The notes under the pieces: generated by a model | Database searches by the model: none | What the model saw: only the letters and a program-made list of their open reading frames with translations | Told to the model about the DNA's origin: nothing | Part shown: in pieces, positions 1-7,155 of the stretch | Layout: every line of letters begins with the position of its first letter | Position numbering within the stretch: the stretch's first letter is position 1 | Translations under genes and position numbers: made by a program | Assembly (NCBI RefSeq): GCF_000761545.1 | Contig: NZ_JPMY01000021.1 | Coordinates: 1-64,000 of the forward strand | Direction: 5' to 3' | DNA: 64,000 nucleotides | Source of the DNA: Pseudomonas sp. ML96 | Lineage (GTDB): Bacteria > Pseudomonadota > Gammaproteobacteria > Pseudomonadales > Pseudomonadaceae

Positions 1-505
1 CCGAGGAAGTCGTACCAGTCGATCCAGCCGGCGTCGGCATAGACCACATCGGGGTTGGCCCGCAGCCTCGGGTCTTCGCAGAAGCGATTGCAGTAGTCAG
101 GCCGGTTCTTAATACCCAGCGCCTGGGCTGCCGCCTGGGCCTCAGCGTAAGTCGGGTAGCGGTCGGGCCGCTCATTGCCGAGGAAGTCGTACCAGTCGAT
201 CCAGACGGCGTCAGCATAGACCACCTCGGGGCTGGACGGCAGCCTCGGGTCTTTGCGGTAGCGCTTTCTGTACTCAGACCGGTTCTTAATACCCAGCGCC
301 TGGGCTGCCGCCTGGGCCTCAGCGTAGGTCGGGTAGAGGTCGGGCCGCTCATTGCCGAGGAGGTCGTACCAGTCGATCCAGCCGGCGTAGGCATAGACCA
401 CCTCGGGCCTGGACGGCAGCCTCGGGTCTTCGCGGTAGCGCTTTCTGTATTCAGTATGACCCTCGATGCTCAGCGCCCGGGCGGCTACTTGAGCCTCGGG
501 GTAGG
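1..505 (-). repeat. 177-bp in-frame tandem repeat
   Basis: The same block (starting ccgaggaagtcgtaccag on the plus strand, with small changes) recurs near positions 1, 178 and 355, giving a period of 177 bp or 59 codons. Copies differ by scattered substitutions but keep the reading frame, so they encode a protein repeat and are not a non-coding array. A more diverged copy lies at about 710-860 in the neighbouring gene. Confidence 0.9.
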
Positions 506-533
506 TATAAAAATTCTTCTTCTTGGCTGGCAT
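1..533 (-). CDS. Repeat protein of the integrase-repeat type, 5' part only (runs off the left edge)
   Basis: Translating down from the ATG at 533 gives 177 open codons to the window edge. The product starts MPAKKKNFYTYPEAQ and then consists of a 59-residue repeat. Each unit has a Y-T/P-Y-x-EAQ-x-A-x-x-ALGI part, a basic RKRYRxDPRLPS part and a VYA-x-A-x-WIDWYDFLGNERP part. Three units, the last incomplete, are visible. Repeats like these are known next to or inside phage-type integrases (the Pfam INT_rpt family, from memory). A C-terminal recombinase domain may lie outside the window. The ATG overlaps the stop of the gene before it (TAATG), and an AAGGA ribosome site lies in that gene's last codons. 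That the repeats bind DNA is inference from their basic and aromatic content. Confidence 0.75.
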   Translation of the reverse strand, partial: MPAKKKNFYTYPEAQVAARALSIEGHTEYRKRYREDPRLPSRPEVVYAYAGWIDWYDLLGNERPDLYPTYAEAQAAAQALGIKNRSEYRKRYRKDPRLPSSPEVVYADAVWIDWYDFLGNERPDRYPTYAEAQAAAQALGIKNRPDYCNRFCEDPRLRANPDVVYADAGWIDWYDFL

Positions 534-883
534 TAGTTTCCGTCCTTGATCATTAAGTTGCCGGCCTCTGCATGCCGCAACCGCATTCGGCACCCCAAAT
601 CGTGGAGTTCTTCACGCATCTGCTTCGCCGTAGGCTGCATATAGCCCAGCGCCTGGACTGCCGCCCAGGCCTCTGCGTAGGTCGGGTAAAGGGAGGGCCG
701 CTCATTGCGAAGGAAGTCGTACCAGCCGATCCAACCAGCCTCGGCATAGACCGTATCGGGGCTGGCCGGCAGCCTCGGGCCTTCACGGAAGCGCTTTTTG
801 TAGTCAGGACGAATCTTGATGCCCAGCGCCTGAATGGCGGCTTGGGCCTCGGAGTAGGTATAAAAATTCTTCTTGGCTGGCAT
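533..883 (-). CDS. Chimeric small protein: repeat head fused to recombinase tail
   Basis: The 116-residue product starts MPAKKNFYTYSEAQ, carries one full 59-residue repeat and the first part of a second (to AAVQALG). It then switches to a sequence closely matching the last 36 residues of the recombinase encoded before it (QPTAKQMREEL near the join, IKDGN at the end). I chose the ATG at 883 because it overlaps the recombinase stop (TAATG) and has AAGGA 9 bases upstream. Upstream in-frame starts lie inside the recombinase gene. The gene is best explained as the middle product of a tandem duplication across the recombinase/repeat-gene boundary. The copies have diverged, yet the frame is intact, so the product may be kept by selection. 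Confidence 0.65.
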   Translation of the reverse strand: MPAKKNFYTYSEAQAAIQALGIKIRPDYKKRFREGPRLPASPDTVYAEAGWIGWYDFLRNERPSLYPTYAEAWAAVQALGYMQPTAKQMREELHDLGCRMRLRHAEAGNLMIKDGN

Positions 884-994
884 TAGTTTCCGTCCTTGAT
901 CACTACGCATTCCGCCTCCGCATGCCGCAATCGCATTCGGCACTCCAAATCGCGGAGTTCTTCACGCATCTGTTTCGCCGTAGGCTGCGTATAG
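533..994 (-). repeat. Direct duplication of the recombinase 3' end (533-644 and 883-994)
   Basis: The 112 bp at 533-644 align without gaps to 883-994 at an offset of exactly 350 bp, with roughly 15-20 mismatches. The duplicated block holds the last codons of the recombinase, the embedded AAGGA ribosome site and the TAATG stop/start overlap. Similarity continues beyond it into the start of the following repeat gene. The join between repeat gene and recombinase tail in the chimeric gene lies near 645. Confidence 0.85.
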
Positions 995-2268
995 ATCAGA
1001 CTCGATTCGAGCGAAACGTGGTGCATGGCGTTCCTGATCATGAGTTGCGAAGCTCCATCACGTGCCAACCGCTGACCAAACGCATGTCGGTGGCCGTGAG
1101 GGGTAGTACCCGCCATCTTGTAATAATCCAACCCTATCCGCTCAGTGGCCAACTTGTGGGCCTTGCGAAACATACGGTGCGAATAGGGCTGGCCGTCCCT
1201 GTTGGTGAAGGCATAGGGATGAGCTTCGCCAGCCTTCGGCTTCACCCGCTGTTTCAGGTGGTAGTCGCGCCACAGGCCGGCAAATACCTGACCAAAATCA
1301 CCGGGATAGAAGAACACCTCAAAGCAGCGTCGATGCGGGTCAGTAATCAGCCCGTCCTTCCAACCGAGAAACAGTGGATCTATCGCCTTCACCAGCCGAT
1401 TGCGGGGTTGCAGCCCGTACTGGTTTTGCAGGTAAGCAGCGCGGTTGGTTTTGCCGCCAGGTGCCAGCCCGTACTCAGGGTGATGAATACGGACGATGAC
1501 CTCCCCGTCCTCTACGCTTACGTCATCGCTCCATAGCGACAACGCTTCGGACAGCCTCACTCCACCGTATTCCATCAGGCAGGAGATCAGGACATTGCGA
1601 AGGTCTACCGGCCCTCGTGAATCTCGCGTCCGCCTGCGGAAACCCTCGGACAACAACAGTTCAAAACATTCCTCTGGAAATGCCTTGGCGGGCGTTTGCC
1701 GCTCAACCGGCAGCGTTCTTGAGCGCACTACTCTGGACTGGCTCGTCTGCGGTTTGGAGCGCCAAAGGTGTGACAGGAATGCGTTGTCCCTACGATGCGA
1801 ATACGCAGCCCAATTCAGCCGTTCTTCATGCCGGGTCGCTTGTCGCCAGGGATTGAGCTGAAGCTTGGCGTCCTCATTAACGAGCGCCAGCCAATCAGTG
1901 AACTGCGTAATGTGGCCGATCAACTTACCAGCGTCTTCCGGCTGTCTGGGCTGCCACCACAGATCAGAAGGATCGCCGATGTTCGAGACAGTACCCGTGA
2001 ATAATGCATCGGAAAACTCAGTGAACAGCGTGCACGGATCGTCATAAAAACCATGGTTGGCCTCCATGAACTCCAACAGCAGCCGCACTGCAAAAACCGA
2101 AGACTCCTGCCAAGAACGGCTCTTTCGGTGATTCAAATACGTGTACCGAGCAAACTGATCCAGAACCCCATGCTCGGTCACGATGATTGGCAGTACATGC
2201 TGTATGCCAGTCGCACCGACCACAAAGGATCTGAACTCCCGGTGGGACGACTCAAGGATTGTGGGCAT
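883..2268 (-). CDS. Tyrosine recombinase (phage-type integrase) of an integrated element
   Basis: The product has 461 residues. The C-terminal half has the full tyrosine recombinase set: R238 (GGVRLSEAL), a probable K273, H391 and R394 (HGHRHAFG), H417 (MHHVS) and the nucleophile Y426 (LIYTQP). The N-terminal half would hold the arm- or core-binding part. It is larger than simple XerC/D proteins (about 300 residues) and ends with a 35-residue tail after the catalytic tyrosine. It reads away from the host genes into the element, with its stop overlapping the next start. A possible relative is GmtY, the recombinase of the Gamma-Mobile-Trio elements, where a repeat-bearing integrase is a partner. 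I recall that only in outline, so it is a hypothesis. No strong ribosome site precedes the ATG. Confidence 0.85.
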   Translation of the reverse strand: MPTILESSHREFRSFVVGATGIQHVLPIIVTEHGVLDQFARYTYLNHRKSRSWQESSVFAVRLLLEFMEANHGFYDDPCTLFTEFSDALFTGTVSNIGDPSDLWWQPRQPEDAGKLIGHITQFTDWLALVNEDAKLQLNPWRQATRHEERLNWAAYSHRRDNAFLSHLWRSKPQTSQSRVVRSRTLPVERQTPAKAFPEECFELLLSEGFRRRTRDSRGPVDLRNVLISCLMEYGGVRLSEALSLWSDDVSVEDGEVIVRIHHPEYGLAPGGKTNRAAYLQNQYGLQPRNRLVKAIDPLFLGWKDGLITDPHRRCFEVFFYPGDFGQVFAGLWRDYHLKQRVKPKAGEAHPYAFTNRDGQPYSHRMFRKAHKLATERIGLDYYKMAGTTPHGHRHAFGQRLARDGASQLMIRNAMHHVSLESSLIYTQPTAKQMREELRDLECRMRLRHAEAECVVIKDGN

Positions 2269-2900
2269 GGGTCACCGGCCCATACTTTTCACGAGTGGCC
2301 CTGCTTGCCTGGAGGGCACTCCAAACATCTCTTGGCCGGGGTAGCGTGGGCAGCGGACGCTGCAAATGAGATCGAGGGGGGTGAAGGACTTGTCCATGCG
2401 AGGTCTCTAGCTTGTTGATCACTAGAGCTATCGTCATGAAAAGCACATCGGTTTTCACTTCAACTCGATGTATTTACTCCAAGCCCAGCAAAATCACGCA
2501 TTGCATGGAGCATTTCAGAGTCCCCCCATTGCGCTTCAACCCACTCAAGCCCGGCTTCCTGAAGGCACGAGGCAAAGATTGAGCGATAAGCGTGACGCAT
2601 GCTTCGGCTAGAGGGACTGCCAAGTGAATCCAAGCCAAAGCAGCTATGCCTGTCTATGCCGGCTCAACCTGGCCAGACCACATTCAAATCCGACCTGCAC
2701 GCCAAAAAATCGACACTCAGCAGTTCAGGTAGGCAGCGCCAACGTATGCGTGCTCGAGCAGTTCGGGAAATCATGGACGTTTCTGGGGTAGCTACGACAA
2801 GGCAAGTGAGGGCCAAGGAGGCACGTGAGCCAAGAAACTGATCTGAAGTCGAAGAGAAATGGGGTGAACTCTCAAGATCTGGGACTGAATCCTGGGGTAA
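2269..2900. other. Element end between recombinase and disrupted host gene
   Basis: These 630 bases have no convincing gene apart from the doubtful 46-codon frame at 2460-2600. Base composition is less GC-rich than the core genome to the right. The outer attachment site of the element should lie at or near the right end, where similarity to the radical SAM gene stops (about 2905). I see no long inverted repeat and no tRNA. Confidence 0.6.
2460..2600 (-). CDS. Doubtful small protein, possibly a gene remnant
   Basis: The 46-residue frame from ATG 2600 (MRHAYRSIFASCLQEAGLEW at the start) has a natural amino acid mix. It stays open for about 20 codons upstream of the ATG until a stop, as expected of the tail of a longer, broken gene. 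I do not recognise a family. It lies between the recombinase and the interrupted radical SAM gene. It may be chance coding potential. Confidence 0.25.
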   Translation of the reverse strand: MRHAYRSIFASCLQEAGLEWVEAQWGDSEMLHAMRDFAGLGVNTSS

Positions 2901-3035
2901 CTAATCGCAGAAAGTGCAGTTGTTCCATGAGCAGCCGTTGGTCACCGGCAGAATCAGGGAATGGGCTTCGCTCGGCGGACGGAACACCGGCTCGATATAG
3001 GCAATGGGGAATTCGGCAGACATGGTTTGAGACAT
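2901..3035 (-). pseudogene. Radical SAM protein gene, 5' fragment cut off by the element
   Basis: Reading down from ATG 3035 (or 3023) gives 44 residues: [20 protein letters not shown] near the start, then [14 protein letters not shown] and a TAG. The CSWNNCTFC stretch is the start of a radical SAM [4Fe-4S] motif of a family common in Pseudomonas, in which the protein continues for some 300 more residues. Here the similarity ends right after the last cysteine codon, and unrelated sequence with a stop follows. The fragment lies on the same strand as moaA, 130 bases downstream of it, and was probably part of the same transcript. It is interrupted, and any product would be inactive. The rest of the gene may lie at the far end of the element. 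Confidence 0.8.
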
Positions 3036-3164
3036 TAGGTTAACGATGATCTCGCGAGCTAGAGCCAGGCTAGGCGAAAGGAGGCGAGGCAGCGGAGTTT
3101 ACAGACGGTAAATGAGCATGCCGAGCCTGGTTCCAACAACGCCTGGCCGACGCGCAGCAGATCA

Positions 3165-4133
3165 TCAGCCGCCGATAATTTTCATGACTGTGGCGCCGCC
3201 CGCAAAGGCGACATCCTGCTTGTCAGCCAGGGCGCGTACCAGCAGGCGCTGCAGTGCCGGCAAGGCCTGATGACGCGGCTTGTCGAGCAGGTCGCCAACG
3301 TAATGGCGATTGCTCGACGACAGGCAGCCGTGCAGCCAGCCCGTAGAAGATAGGCGCAGGCGCGAGCAGGTACGGCAGAACGGCACGCTTTCGTTGGCGA
3401 TCACGCCGAAGAAGCCGTGGCCGGGAATCTCGTAGCGCAACGCGGTGGCATCCAGCGGCGCCGGGGCCTGGATGAATTCGTAACGGCTGCCGACCTCCGC
3501 CAGCAGCTCGGGCATGCCATAGAACTGCTGCTGGAAGCTCGCGCCTTCGCGCATCAGGTGGCCCATGCGCATCAGCTCGATGAAGCGCAACTCGAAACCA
3601 CGCTCCAGGCAGTAGTCGAGCATCGGCAGCACCTGCTCGTGGTTCTGCCCACGCAGCGGCACCATGTTGATCTTCACCTTCAGCCCAGCCGCGCGCGCCT
3701 CATCCAGGCCCTGCAGCACGGTGGCCAGGTCGCCGCCGCGGGCGATGCGCCTGAAGGCCACGGGGTCGAGGGTATCCAGCGACACGTTGATGCGTTTGAG
3801 GCCGCACTCCAGCAGCAGCGGCAGCTTGCGCGACAGCAGCTGGCCGTTACTGGTCAGGCCGATGTCCTGCAGGCCCAGGCGGCTGGTCTCGCGGAGAAAA
3901 TGATCGAGCTTGGGACTGACCAGCGGTTCGCCGCCGGTGATGCGCAGGCGCTCGATGCCGGCGGCCTCCATCAGGTAGGCCACGCCACGCACCATGGCCT
4001 CGGCCGAGAGCTCGTCCTGGGCCGCAACCAGACGCTTGCCGTCCGGCACGCAGTAAGTGCAGGCATAGTTGCAGGCGGCGGTCAGGCTGATGCGCAGATT
4101 GCGGAAACGCCGACCCTGGCGGTCAACGATCAT
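3165..4133 (-). CDS. moaA: GTP 3',8-cyclase MoaA (molybdenum cofactor synthesis)
   Basis: The 322-residue product has the N-terminal radical SAM motif C21-x3-C25-x2-C28 (AACNYACTYC), ITGGEP for SAM binding, and the C-terminal second cluster motif CRTCSRLRLSSTGWLHGC. It ends in the Gly-Gly tail (MKIIGG) on which MoaA activity depends. With MoaC the enzyme turns GTP into cyclic pyranopterin monophosphate in the cytoplasm. Length fits the family (about 325-330). No other moa gene lies nearby, and Pseudomonas genomes often carry more than one moaA, so this may be the second copy. Confidence 0.9.
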   Translation of the reverse strand: MIVDRQGRRFRNLRISLTAACNYACTYCVPDGKRLVAAQDELSAEAMVRGVAYLMEAAGIERLRITGGEPLVSPKLDHFLRETSRLGLQDIGLTSNGQLLSRKLPLLLECGLKRINVSLDTLDPVAFRRIARGGDLATVLQGLDEARAAGLKVKINMVPLRGQNHEQVLPMLDYCLERGFELRFIELMRMGHLMREGASFQQQFYGMPELLAEVGSRYEFIQAPAPLDATALRYEIPGHGFFGVIANESVPFCRTCSRLRLSSTGWLHGCLSSSNRHYVGDLLDKPRHQALPALQRLLVRALADKQDVAFAGGATVMKIIGG

Positions 4134-4214
4134 GGAGAACTCCGACAGTGTTCAGTCCGGAGTATATGCCCGCCGCCGATGGCAAAGAACGCATCATTGG
4201 CGGGCTGAATGGCA

Positions 4215-4853
4215 TCAGGCCGTCGGCGCTTCGCCGTCGCGCTTGCGCTTGTTGCCCATGCGCACGCCGATGTCCATGAGGAACTGGAAGAAGCCGTCTT
4301 GGTCTTCCAGCACGCTGCTCCAGAACGGCGAGTGATACAGCGCCACGGCACCATGTACCAGAGCCCAGGCGGCGCAGTAGTGGAAGTACGGCGGCACGTC
4401 TTCCAGCTTGCCCTCTTCGATGCGGCCCTTGATCAGCTGGGTCAGGCGCTCGAAGTTGGAGGTACGGATCTTGTGCAGTTGCTCGACCATCTCCGGCACC
4501 TGATTGCCCTTGACCACCTTCTCTTCGAGGCGGTCGAACAGGCGATAGCGCTGGGGGTCACGCATGCGGAACTCGAAGTAGGCACGGGCCAGCGCTTCCT
4601 TGTCCTTGGCCACGTCTTCGGACAGCAGCAGCGCGTTGAGGTCGCGCTCGTAGTCCAGCATCAGACGCAGGTAGACCTCGGCCTTGGACTTGAAGTGCTT
4701 GTAGATCGTGCCTTTGCCGATCCCGACCGCATCGGCGATCATCTCGACAGTCACGCTGTCTTCACCCTGTTCAAGGAAGAGCTTGAGCGCGGTATCGAGA
4801 ATTTCCTGTTCGCGGCGACGGAATTCGCGGACTTTGCGAGGTTCTTTGTTCAT
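4215..4853 (-). CDS. TetR/AcrR family transcriptional regulator
   Basis: The 212-residue product has a TetR-type N-terminal helix-turn-helix at about residues 15-60 (VTVEMIADAVGIGKGTIYKHF is the recognition part) and a ligand-binding C-terminal half (about 80-200). The helix-turn-helix and length are typical. It lies divergently to the aminotransferase gene with only 75 bases between the starts, so it may control itself and that gene. Its position two genes from rgsA and ycfH matches the TetR gene that I remember as PA2957 in P. aeruginosa. The ligand is not known from the sequence. Confidence 0.88.
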   Translation of the reverse strand: MNKEPRKVREFRRREQEILDTALKLFLEQGEDSVTVEMIADAVGIGKGTIYKHFKSKAEVYLRLMLDYERDLNALLLSEDVAKDKEALARAYFEFRMRDPQRYRLFDRLEEKVVKGNQVPEMVEQLHKIRTSNFERLTQLIKGRIEEGKLEDVPPYFHYCAAWALVHGAVALYHSPFWSSVLEDQDGFFQFLMDIGVRMGNKRKRDGEAPTA

Positions 4854-4928
4854 GAAGTGACTGCGAGATGAAAATTGAAGCGCGTTATTATGCCTATTCA
4901 GCGCAAAAATGCACGGATCATCGGCCCA

Positions 4929-6062
4929 ATGATCAATCCAAGCGACGAATTCCCCCTAGCTCCCGGACTCTGCTATCTCAACCACGCCGCCGTGGCTCCC
5001 TGGCCCAGGCGTGCCGCTGAAGCGGTGCGCCGCTTCGCCGAAGAGAACATCAGCCTCGGCGCCCGCGACTACCCCGCCTGGCTGCAGGTCGAGAAGCGCC
5101 TGCGCGAACGCCTGCAGCGCCTGCTCAACGCGCCGACCAGTGCGGACGTGGCGCTGGTCAAGAACACCTCGGAGGCGCTGTCGTTCGTCGCCTTCGGACT
5201 GGACTGGCGGGAAGGCGACCAGGTGGTGATCAGCGACGAGGAGTTCCCCTCCAACCGCATCGTCTGGGAGGCGCTGAAACCCCGCGGCGTCGAGGTGGTG
5301 CAGGTCAATCTGGGCGGCAGCGACCCGGAGGGCGCCCTGCTGGGCGCCTGCGGCCCGCGTACCCGCCTGCTGTCCATCAGCTCGGTGCAGTTCGCCAGCG
5401 GCCTGCGTCTGGACCTACCACGCCTGGGCGCCGGCTGCCGCGCCAAGGGCGTGCTGCTTTGCGTCGACGCCATCCAGCAGCTCGGCGCGCAGCCTTTGGA
5501 CGTGCAGGCCTGCGATTGCGCCTTCGCCATGGCCGACGGCCACAAATGGATGCTCGGCCCCGAAGGCCTGGGCGTCTTCTATTGCCGCAGCGACCTGCGC
5601 GAACAACTGACCCTGCACGAATACGGCTGGCACATGCTCGAACATGCCGGCGACTACGATCGCAGCGACTGGCAGCCGGCCCGCAGCGCCCGGCGCTTCG
5701 AGTGCGGCAGCCCGAATATGCTTGGCGCCATGGCCCTGGAGGCCAGCCTGTCGCTGCTTGAGGAAGTAGGACTGCCGCAGGTCGCAGCCTTGATCGAAGA
5801 GCGCGTGCTGCAACTGCAGGAAGGTCTGCAGCGCATGGCTGGCGTTCAGCTACACAGCCCGCTGAACCCGGCACGCCGCGCCGGCATTCTCACCTTCAGC
5901 CTGGAGGGGTGGGACAACCAGGTTCTGTTCAGCCGCCTCAGGGAACAGCAGGTGATTTGCGCACAACGCGGCAAGGGCATCCGCCTGTCGCCACATTTCT
6001 ATACCGAGCCGGCGGTGATCGAGCAAAGCCTGACGGTACTGGCTCAGTTGCGACAAGGCTGA
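4929..6062 (+). CDS. Class V aminotransferase (cysteine desulfurase-like PLP enzyme)
   Basis: From ATG 4929 (MINPSDEFPLAPGLCYLNHA) the product has 377 residues. The PLP lysine is K206 in ADGHKWMLGPEGLG, preceded by VDAIQQLGA, where the aspartate binds the pyridine nitrogen. YLNHAAVAPWP at the start is the usual substrate-pocket loop. In-frame starts at 4875 (TTG) and 4890 (ATG) would add 18 or 13 residues with no better ribosome site. The family holds cysteine desulfurases, selenocysteine lyases and related enzymes. I cannot see a SufS-type active-site cysteine loop with certainty, so the substrate is open. Confidence 0.85.
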   Translation: MINPSDEFPLAPGLCYLNHAAVAPWPRRAAEAVRRFAEENISLGARDYPAWLQVEKRLRERLQRLLNAPTSADVALVKNTSEALSFVAFGLDWREGDQVVISDEEFPSNRIVWEALKPRGVEVVQVNLGGSDPEGALLGACGPRTRLLSISSVQFASGLRLDLPRLGAGCRAKGVLLCVDAIQQLGAQPLDVQACDCAFAMADGHKWMLGPEGLGVFYCRSDLREQLTLHEYGWHMLEHAGDYDRSDWQPARSARRFECGSPNMLGAMALEASLSLLEEVGLPQVAALIEERVLQLQEGLQRMAGVQLHSPLNPARRAGILTFSLEGWDNQVLFSRLREQQVICAQRGKGIRLSPHFYTEPAVIEQSLTVLAQLRQG

Positions 6063-6140
6063 GTGCTCAGCAGCCGCGGCGGTATTCCAAATACGTTTAA
6101 GAAACCGGCGTGACCAACATGGACGCAGGGCAATCCTGGC

Positions 6141-6147
6141 CAATACT
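6141..6147 (+). promoter_or_regulatory. Possible sigma-S-like -10 element of the rgsA RNA
   Basis: CAATACT lies 6-7 bases before the first stem of the small RNA and resembles the CTAYACT -10 element preferred by sigma S. No good -35 element is visible at the right distance, which also fits sigma S. RgsA is known to depend on sigma S in P. aeruginosa and P. fluorescens. The assignment is from position and pattern only. Confidence 0.45.
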
Positions 6148-6152
6148 GGAAG

Positions 6153-6273
6153 AACTGGCGTGCGGCATCTCCCCCCAAGTGCCCAGCCAGTCGAGGTACC
6201 GTGGATCGCGTACCTTCGTTTTACTCCTAATGGTCTTGACCCGGATTCATCCCCCAGAACCCGGGTTTTTTTT
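6153..6273 (+). ncRNA. rgsA: RgsA small RNA (P16)
   Basis: About 121 nt can fold into three hairpins. ACTGGC 6154-6159 pairs with GCCAGT 6186-6191, enclosing GGCA/TGCC and a C-rich loop TCTCCCCCCAAG. GGTAC 6195-6199 pairs with GTACC 6210-6214. The last is an intrinsic terminator at 6239-6273 ending in eight U. In P. aeruginosa the sigma-S-dependent RNA RgsA (about 120 nt) is encoded next to the TatD-family gene before pilZ-holB-tmk, the same setting as here. The C-rich loop is the likely seed for pairing with G-rich ribosome sites. Identity rests on structure, length and place, not on an alignment. Confidence 0.72.
6239..6273 (+). terminator. Rho-independent terminator of rgsA
   Basis: ACCCGG (6239-6244) pairs with CCGGGT (6261-6266), and eight T follow (6266-6273). 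It would also end any read-through from the aminotransferase gene. Confidence 0.8.
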
Positions 6274-6299
6274 GTCCGCGATTTTTGCGGACCGACCTG

Positions 6300-7082
6300 T
6301 CAGGCCACTCGGGCGAGGGGGAACAGACGCCTGAAGTTGGCCGTGGTCTGCTCGGCCAGAGCCTCGAACGACTCGCCACGGACCATGGCCAGGAACTCTG
6401 CCACCTCGCGCACGTACTGCGGCAGGTTGGGCTTGCCACGATGGGGAATGGGCGCGAGATAGGGCGAGTCGGTCTCCACCAGCAGGCGGTCGGCCGGCAC
6501 CTTGCGCGCCACTTCGCGCAGGGCATCGGCATTGCGGAAGGTGACGATGCCAGACAGCGAGATATAGAAGCCGATGTCCAGCGCCGCCTTGGCCATATCC
6601 CAGTCCTCGGTGAAGCAGTGCAGCACGCCAGCCTGCGGCAGCGCCGCCTCGCGCAGCAGGGCCAGGGTATCGGCCCGCGCCTCGCGGGTGTGCACGATGA
6701 CCGGTTTGCCGGTGACCTTGGCCGCCTCCAGGTGCAGGCGGAAGGACTGCTGCTGCAACTCGGCCGCCTCGGGCTCGTAGTGGTAGTCCAACCCCGTCTC
6801 GCCGATGGCCACCACATTGGGGTGATTCAGCTCACCGAGCAGCCAGTCCAGTGCCGGTGCCTCGCCCTTCTCCAGGTCCAGCGGATGCACGCCCACCGAG
6901 CAGTCGACATCGGCATAGCGCTCGGCCAGCGCCTTGACCGCGCCGGCGTTGGAGGCGCTCACGCCGATGCACAGGAAATGCTGCACGCCGCGGGCACGAG
7001 CAGCCTCCAGCGCCGCATCGAGGGAACCGGCATGGACCGCCAGGTCGAGGCGGTCGAGGTGGCAATGGGAGTCAACCAGCAT
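6300..7082 (-). CDS. ycfH: TatD-family metal-dependent hydrolase (YcfH type)
   Basis: The 260-residue TIM-barrel protein has the metal-ligand motifs of the TatD family: H6 and H8 (DSHCHLD), GETGLDYHY with the ligand glutamate, HTREA, HCFTED and ETDSPYL. Family members act as 3'-5' DNA exonucleases or deoxyribonucleases. The gene order holB-ycfH in E. coli and pilZ/holB next to it here favour the YcfH branch over TatD proper. It follows pilZ on the same strand by 73 bases and is the last gene of the holB-pilZ run. Confidence 0.9.
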   Translation of the reverse strand: MLVDSHCHLDRLDLAVHAGSLDAALEAARARGVQHFLCIGVSASNAGAVKALAERYADVDCSVGVHPLDLEKGEAPALDWLLGELNHPNVVAIGETGLDYHYEPEAAELQQQSFRLHLEAAKVTGKPVIVHTREARADTLALLREAALPQAGVLHCFTEDWDMAKAALDIGFYISLSGIVTFRNADALREVARKVPADRLLVETDSPYLAPIPHRGKPNLPQYVREVAEFLAMVRGESFEALAEQTTANFRRLFPLARVA

Positions 7083-7155
7083 GGAATTTCTCTGTCTCTG
7101 AAATGACGAAGCGCCCGATTCGGGCGCCTCTGCCTTGAAGCTGTGTATCCGTGAC

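Noticed and set aside
1..505. The spaced repeats at the left edge as a CRISPR array
   Set aside because: The period of 177 bp is too long, there are no unique spacers, and the repeats are in one reading frame with codon-pattern changes.
2599..3043. Plus-strand frames at 2599-2841 and 2825-3043 as genes
   Set aside because: Both cross the insertion junction or the radical SAM fragment on the other strand, have no ribosome site, and show no known family.
7111..7127. Hairpin between pilZ and ycfH as a terminator
   Set aside because: The stem GCGCCCG/CGGGCGC is good but no T run follows on the minus strand; the two genes are probably co-transcribed.
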